This document shows, in pieces, positions 59,601-64,000 of a stretch of 64,000 bases of DNA; position 1 is the first letter of the stretch, and each line of letters begins with the position of its first letter. The DNA is from Prosapia bicincta (Eukaryota > Arthropoda > Insecta > Hemiptera > Cercopidae), in NCBI GenBank assembly GCA_036971475.1, contig JBAIZL010000008.1, positions 24,944,982 to 25,008,981 of the forward strand, read 5' to 3'. Below the pieces are notes generated by a model that was not told where the DNA came from, did no database searches, and saw only the letters and a list, made by a program, of their open reading frames with translations. A program made the position numbers and the translations under genes.

Positions 59601-62600
59601 CATTCTGGCTGTATCTAACGATTTCACTTGGGCAGTCTGGCTATATCTAACGATTTCACTTATTCAGTCTGGCTGTATCTAACGATTTCACTTAGGCAGT
59701 CTGGCTGTATCTAACGATTTCATTTAGGCAGTCTGGCTGTCTCTAACGATTTCACTTGGGCAGTCTGGCTGTATCTAACGATTACACTTAGGCAGTCTGG
59801 CTGTATCTAACGATTTCACTTAAGCAATCTGGCTGTATCTAACGATTTCACTTAGGCAGTCTGGCTGTATCTAACGTTTCAATTAGGCAGTCTGTCTGTA
59901 TCTAACGATTTCACTTAGGCAGTCTGGCTGTATCTAACGATTTCACTTAAGCAATCTGGCTGTATCTAACGATTTCACTTAGGCAGTCTGGCTGTATCTA
60001 ACGTTTCACTTAGGCAGTCTGGCTGTATCTAACGATTTCACTTAGGCAGTCTGGCTGTATCTAACGATTTCACTTAGGCAGTCTGGCTGTATCTAACGAT
60101 TTCATTTAGGCAGTCTGGCAGTCTCTAACGATTTCACTCAGGCATTCTGGCTGTATCTAACGATTTCACTTGGGCAGTCTGTCTGTATCTAACGATTTCA
60201 CTTAGGCAGTCTGGCTGTATCTAACGATTTCACTTAGGCAGTCTGGCTGTATCTAACGATTTCATTTAGGCAGTCTGGCTGTCTCTAACGATTTCACTTG
60301 GGCAGTATGGCTGTATTTAACGATTTCACTTAGGCAGTCTGGCTGTATCTAATGATTTCAATTAGGCAGTCTGGCTGTATCTAATGTTTCAATTAGGCGG
60401 TCTGGCTGTATCTAACGATTTCACTTAGGCAGTCTGGCTGTATCTAACGTTTCACTTAGGCAGTCTGGCTGTATCTAACGATTTCACTTAGGCAATCTGG
60501 CTGTATCTAACGATTTCACTTAGGCAGTCTGGCTGTATCTAACGATTTCATTTAGGCAGTCTGGCTGTCTCTAACGATTTCACTCAGGCATTCTGGCTGT
60601 ATCTAACGATTTCACTTGGGCAGTCTGGCTGTATCTAACGATTTCACTTAGGCAGTCTGGCTGTATCTAACTATTTCACTTGGGCAGTCTGGCTGTATCT
60701 AACGATTTCACTTGGGCAGTCTGGCTGTATCTAACGATTTCACTTAGGCAGTCTGGCTGTATCTAACGATTTCACTTCGTCAATCTGGCTGTATCTAACG
60801 ATTTCACTTGGGCAGTCTGGCTGTATCTAACGATTTCACTTAGGCAGTCTGGCTGTATCTAACGATTTCACTTAGGCAATCTGGCTATATCTAACGATTT
60901 CACTTGGGCAGTCTGGCTGTATCTAACGTTTCACTTAGGCAGTCTGGCTGTATCTAACGATTTCACTTAGGCAGTCTGGCTGTATCTAACGATTTCATTT
61001 AGACAGTCTGGCTGTCTCTAACGATTTCACTCAGGCATTCTGGCTGTATCTAACGATTTCACTTGGGCAGTCTGGCTGTATCTAACGATTTCACTTAGGC
61101 AGTCTGGCTGTATCTAACGATTTCATTTAGACAGTCTGGCTGTCTCTAACGATTTCACTCAGGCATTCTGGCTGTATCTAACGATTTCACTTGGGCAGTC
61201 TGGCTGTATCTAACGATTTCACTTAGGCAGTCTGGCTGTATCTAACGATTTCACTTAGGCAGTCTGGCTGTATCTAACGATTTCATTTTGGCAGTCTGGC
61301 TGTCTCTAACGATTTCACTTGGGCAGTCTGGCTGTATCTAACGATTTCACATAGGCAGTCTGGCTGTATCTAATGATTTCACTTAGGCAGTCTGGCTGTA
61401 TCTAACGATTTCACTTAGGCAGTCTGGCTGTATCTAACGTTTCAATTAGGCAGTCTGTCTGTATCTAACGATTTCACTTAGGCAGTCTGGCTGTATCTAA
61501 CGATTTCACTTAAGCAATCTGGCTGTATCTAACGATTTCACTTAGGCAGTCTGGCTGTATCTAACGTTTCACTTAGGCAGTCTGGCTGTATCTAACGATT
61601 TCACTTAGGCAGTCTGGCTGTATCTAACGATTTCACTTAGGCAGTCTCTCTGTATCTAACGATTTCATTTAGGCAGCCTGGCTGTCTCTAACGATTTCAC
61701 TCAGGCATTCTGGCTGTATCTAACGATTTCACTTGGGCAGTCTGGCTATATCTAACGATTTCACTTAGGCAGTCTGGCTGTATCTAACGATTTCACTTAG
61801 GCAGTCTGGCTGTATCTAACGATTTCATTTAGGCAGTCTGGCTGTCTCTAACGATTTCACTTGGGCAGTCTGGCTGTATCTAACGATTTCACTTAGGCAG
61901 TCTGGCTGTATCTAACGATTTCATTTAGGCAGCCTGGCTGTCTCTAACGATTTCACTCAGGCATTCTGGCTGTATCTAACGATTTCACTTGGGCAGTATG
62001 GCTGTATCTATCGATTTAACTTAGGCAGTCTGGCTGTATCTAACGATTTCACTTGGGCAGTCTGGCTGTATCTAACGATTTCACGTAGGCAGTCTGGCTG
62101 TATCTAACGATTTCACTTGGGCAGTCTGGCTGTATTTAACGATTTCACTTAGGCAGTCTGGCTGTATCTAATGATTTCACTTAGGCAGTCTGGCTGTATC
62201 TAATGTTTCAATTAGGCGGTCTGGCTGTATCTAACGATTTCACTTAGGCAGTCTGGCTGTATCTAACGTTTCACTTATGCATTATGGCTGTATCTAACGA
62301 TTTCACTTAGGCAATCTGGCTGTATCTAACGATTTCACTCATGCAGTCTGGCTGTATCTAACGATTTCATTTAGGCAGTCTGGCTGTCTCTAACGATTTC
62401 ACTCAGGCATTCTGGCTGTATCTAACGATTTCACTTGGGCAGTCTGGCTGTATCTAACGATTTCACTTAGGCAGTCTGGCTGTATCTAACTATTTCACTT
62501 GGGCAGTCTGGCTGTATCTAACGATTTCACTTGGGCAGTCTGGCTGTATCTAACGATTTCACTTAGGCAGTCTGGCTGTATCTAACGATTTCACTTCGGC

Positions 62601-64000
62601 AATCTGGCTGTATCTAACGATTTCACTTGGGCAGTCTGGCTGTATCTAACGATTTCACTTAGGCAGTCTGGCTGTATCTAACGATTTCACTTAGGCAATC
62701 TGGCTATATCTAACGATTTCACTTGGGCAGTCTGGCTGTATCTAACTTTTCACTTAGGCAGTCTGGCTGTATCTAACGATTTCACTCAGGCATTCTGGCT
62801 GTATCTAACGATTTCACTTGGGCAGTCTGGCTGTATCTAACGATTTCACTTAGGCAGTCTGCCTGTATCTAACGATTTCATTTTGGCAGTCTGGCTGTCT
62901 CTAACGATTTCACTTGGGCAGTCTGGCTGTATCTAACGATTTCACATAGGCAGTCTGGCTGTATCTAATGATTTCACTTAGGCAGTCTGGCTGTATCTAA
63001 TGTTTCACTTAGGCAGTCTGGCTGTATCTAACGATTTCACTTAGGCAGTCTGGCTGTATCTAACGTTTCACTTAGGCAGTCTGGCTGTATCTAACGATTT
63101 CACTTAGGCAGTCTGGCTGTATCTAACGATTTCACTTAGGCAGTCTGGCTGTATCTAACGATTTCATTTATTCAGCCTGGCTGTCTCTAACGATTTCACT
63201 TAGGCATTCTGGCTGTATCTAACGATTTCACTTAGGCAGTCTGGCTGTATCTAACGATTTCACTTAGGCAGTCTGGCTGTATCTAACGATTTCATTTAGG
63301 CAGTCTGGCTGTCTCTAACGATTTCACTTGGGCAGTCTGGCTGTATCTAACGATTTCACTTAGGCAGTCTGGCTGTATCTAACGATTTCACTTAAGCAAT
63401 CTGACTGTATCTAACGATTTCACTTGGGCAGTCTGGCTGAATCTAACGATTTCATTTTGGCAGTCTGGCTGTCTCTAACGATTTCACTTGGGCAGTCTGG
63501 CTGTATCTAACGATTTCACTTGGGCAGTCTGGCTGTATCTAACGATTTCACTTAGGCTGTCTGGCTGTATCTAACGATTTCACTTAGGCAATCTGGCTAT
63601 ATCTAACGATTTCACTTGGGCAGTCTGGCTGTATCTAACGTTTCACTTAGGCAGTCTGGCTGTATCTAACGATTTCACTTAGGCAGTCTGGCTGTATCTA
63701 ACGATTTCATTTAGACAGTCTGGCTGTCTCTAACGATTTCACTCAGGCATTCTGGCTGTATCTAACGATTTCAATTGGGCAGTCTGGCTGTATCTAACGA
63801 TTTCACTTAGGCAGTCTGGCTGTATCTAACGATTTCACTTAGGCAGTCTGGCTGTATCTAACGATTTCATTTTGGCAGTCTGGCTGTCTCTAACGATTTC
63901 ACTTGGGCAGTCTGGCTGTATCTAACGATTTCACATAGGCAGTCTGGCTGTATCTAATGATTTCACTTAGGCAGTCTGGCTGTATCTAACGATTTCACTT
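53661..64000. repeat. 32-bp satellite, >320 units, runs off the window
   Basis: The unit contains GCAGTCTGGCTGTATCTAAC and GATTTCACTTAG with a 32-bp period. Named variants recur: CACTCAGGCATTCTGG, CACTTGGGCAG, CATTTAGGCAG with TGTCTCTAAC, CATTTTGGCAG, AAGCAATCTGG, and shortened units such as TAATGTTTCAATTAGG, GTTATGAAGTCTGG and ACGGGTGTATC. They appear in the same order in distant blocks, so higher-order segments have been duplicated: 53830-54425 matches 55625-56220 at a shift of 1,795 bp. Divergence per unit is low to moderate. The right end is not reached. Confidence 0.97.

Noticed and set aside
1..64000. An integrated virus or retrovirus
   Set aside because: No capsid, polymerase, protease or envelope-like frame and no long terminal repeat pair was seen. 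The only mobile coding content is transposon-derived.

Overview
This is an AT-rich, repeat-dominated stretch of an animal nuclear genome. The reasons are an intact eukaryotic piggyBac transposon, a dead Tigger/pogo-type transposon, long satellite arrays, (TA)n microsatellites and no dense ORFs. An arthropod host is my best guess. One minus-strand site has an arthropod-style TCAGTT initiator with a correctly spaced downstream element, and the palindrome TAGGCCTA recurs through the unique sequence, as I recall it doing in some insect and crustacean genomes. I cannot name a species.

Layout, left to right. 1-2930: four old, diverged minisatellites. 2931-6688: unique AT-rich DNA with one inverted repeat carrying a hammerhead-like motif. 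6689-11619: a 46-bp satellite, split at 8592-8595 by a 2,619-bp piggyBac element (8596-11214) with perfect 12-bp terminal inverted repeats, a TTAA duplication and an unbroken 538-residue transposase on the minus strand. 11620-23107: mostly unique DNA with a decayed, duplicated membrane-protein fragment near 12 kb, three foldback/hammerhead-like elements and two weak exon candidates. 23108-24386: a 90-bp satellite. 25581-25711: a perfect 36-bp-arm inverted repeat. 26405-29250: a 91/92-bp satellite of about 31 copies. 31068-31160: a promoter plus short first coding exon on the minus strand. 31831-38442: a 30-bp satellite of 220 units in strict register. 38584-39730: a 95-bp satellite of 12 copies. 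40233-41590: an internally deleted, broken Tigger-like transposon. 45459-47617: eight copies of a ~267-bp repeat with (TA)n linkers. 49604-50130 and 50533-50765: two inverted-repeat elements. 53661 to the window edge: more than 10.3 kb of a 32-bp satellite with higher-order block duplications.

Tandem arrays fill close to half of the window. The only complete protein-coding gene is the piggyBac transposase. The most unusual signals are: (1) a scattered set of foldback elements sharing a CTGANGA / hairpin / GAAA motif that looks like the hammerhead-type ribozyme cores known from Penelope-like retroelements; (2) an apparently recent piggyBac insertion into a satellite whose every unit carries the TTAA target; (3) a 6.6-kb, 30-bp array without a single indel, with block duplications at one end and uniform units at the other; (4) a plausible host promoter and first exon between two giant arrays. 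No CRISPR array, rRNA or canonical tRNA gene was seen.
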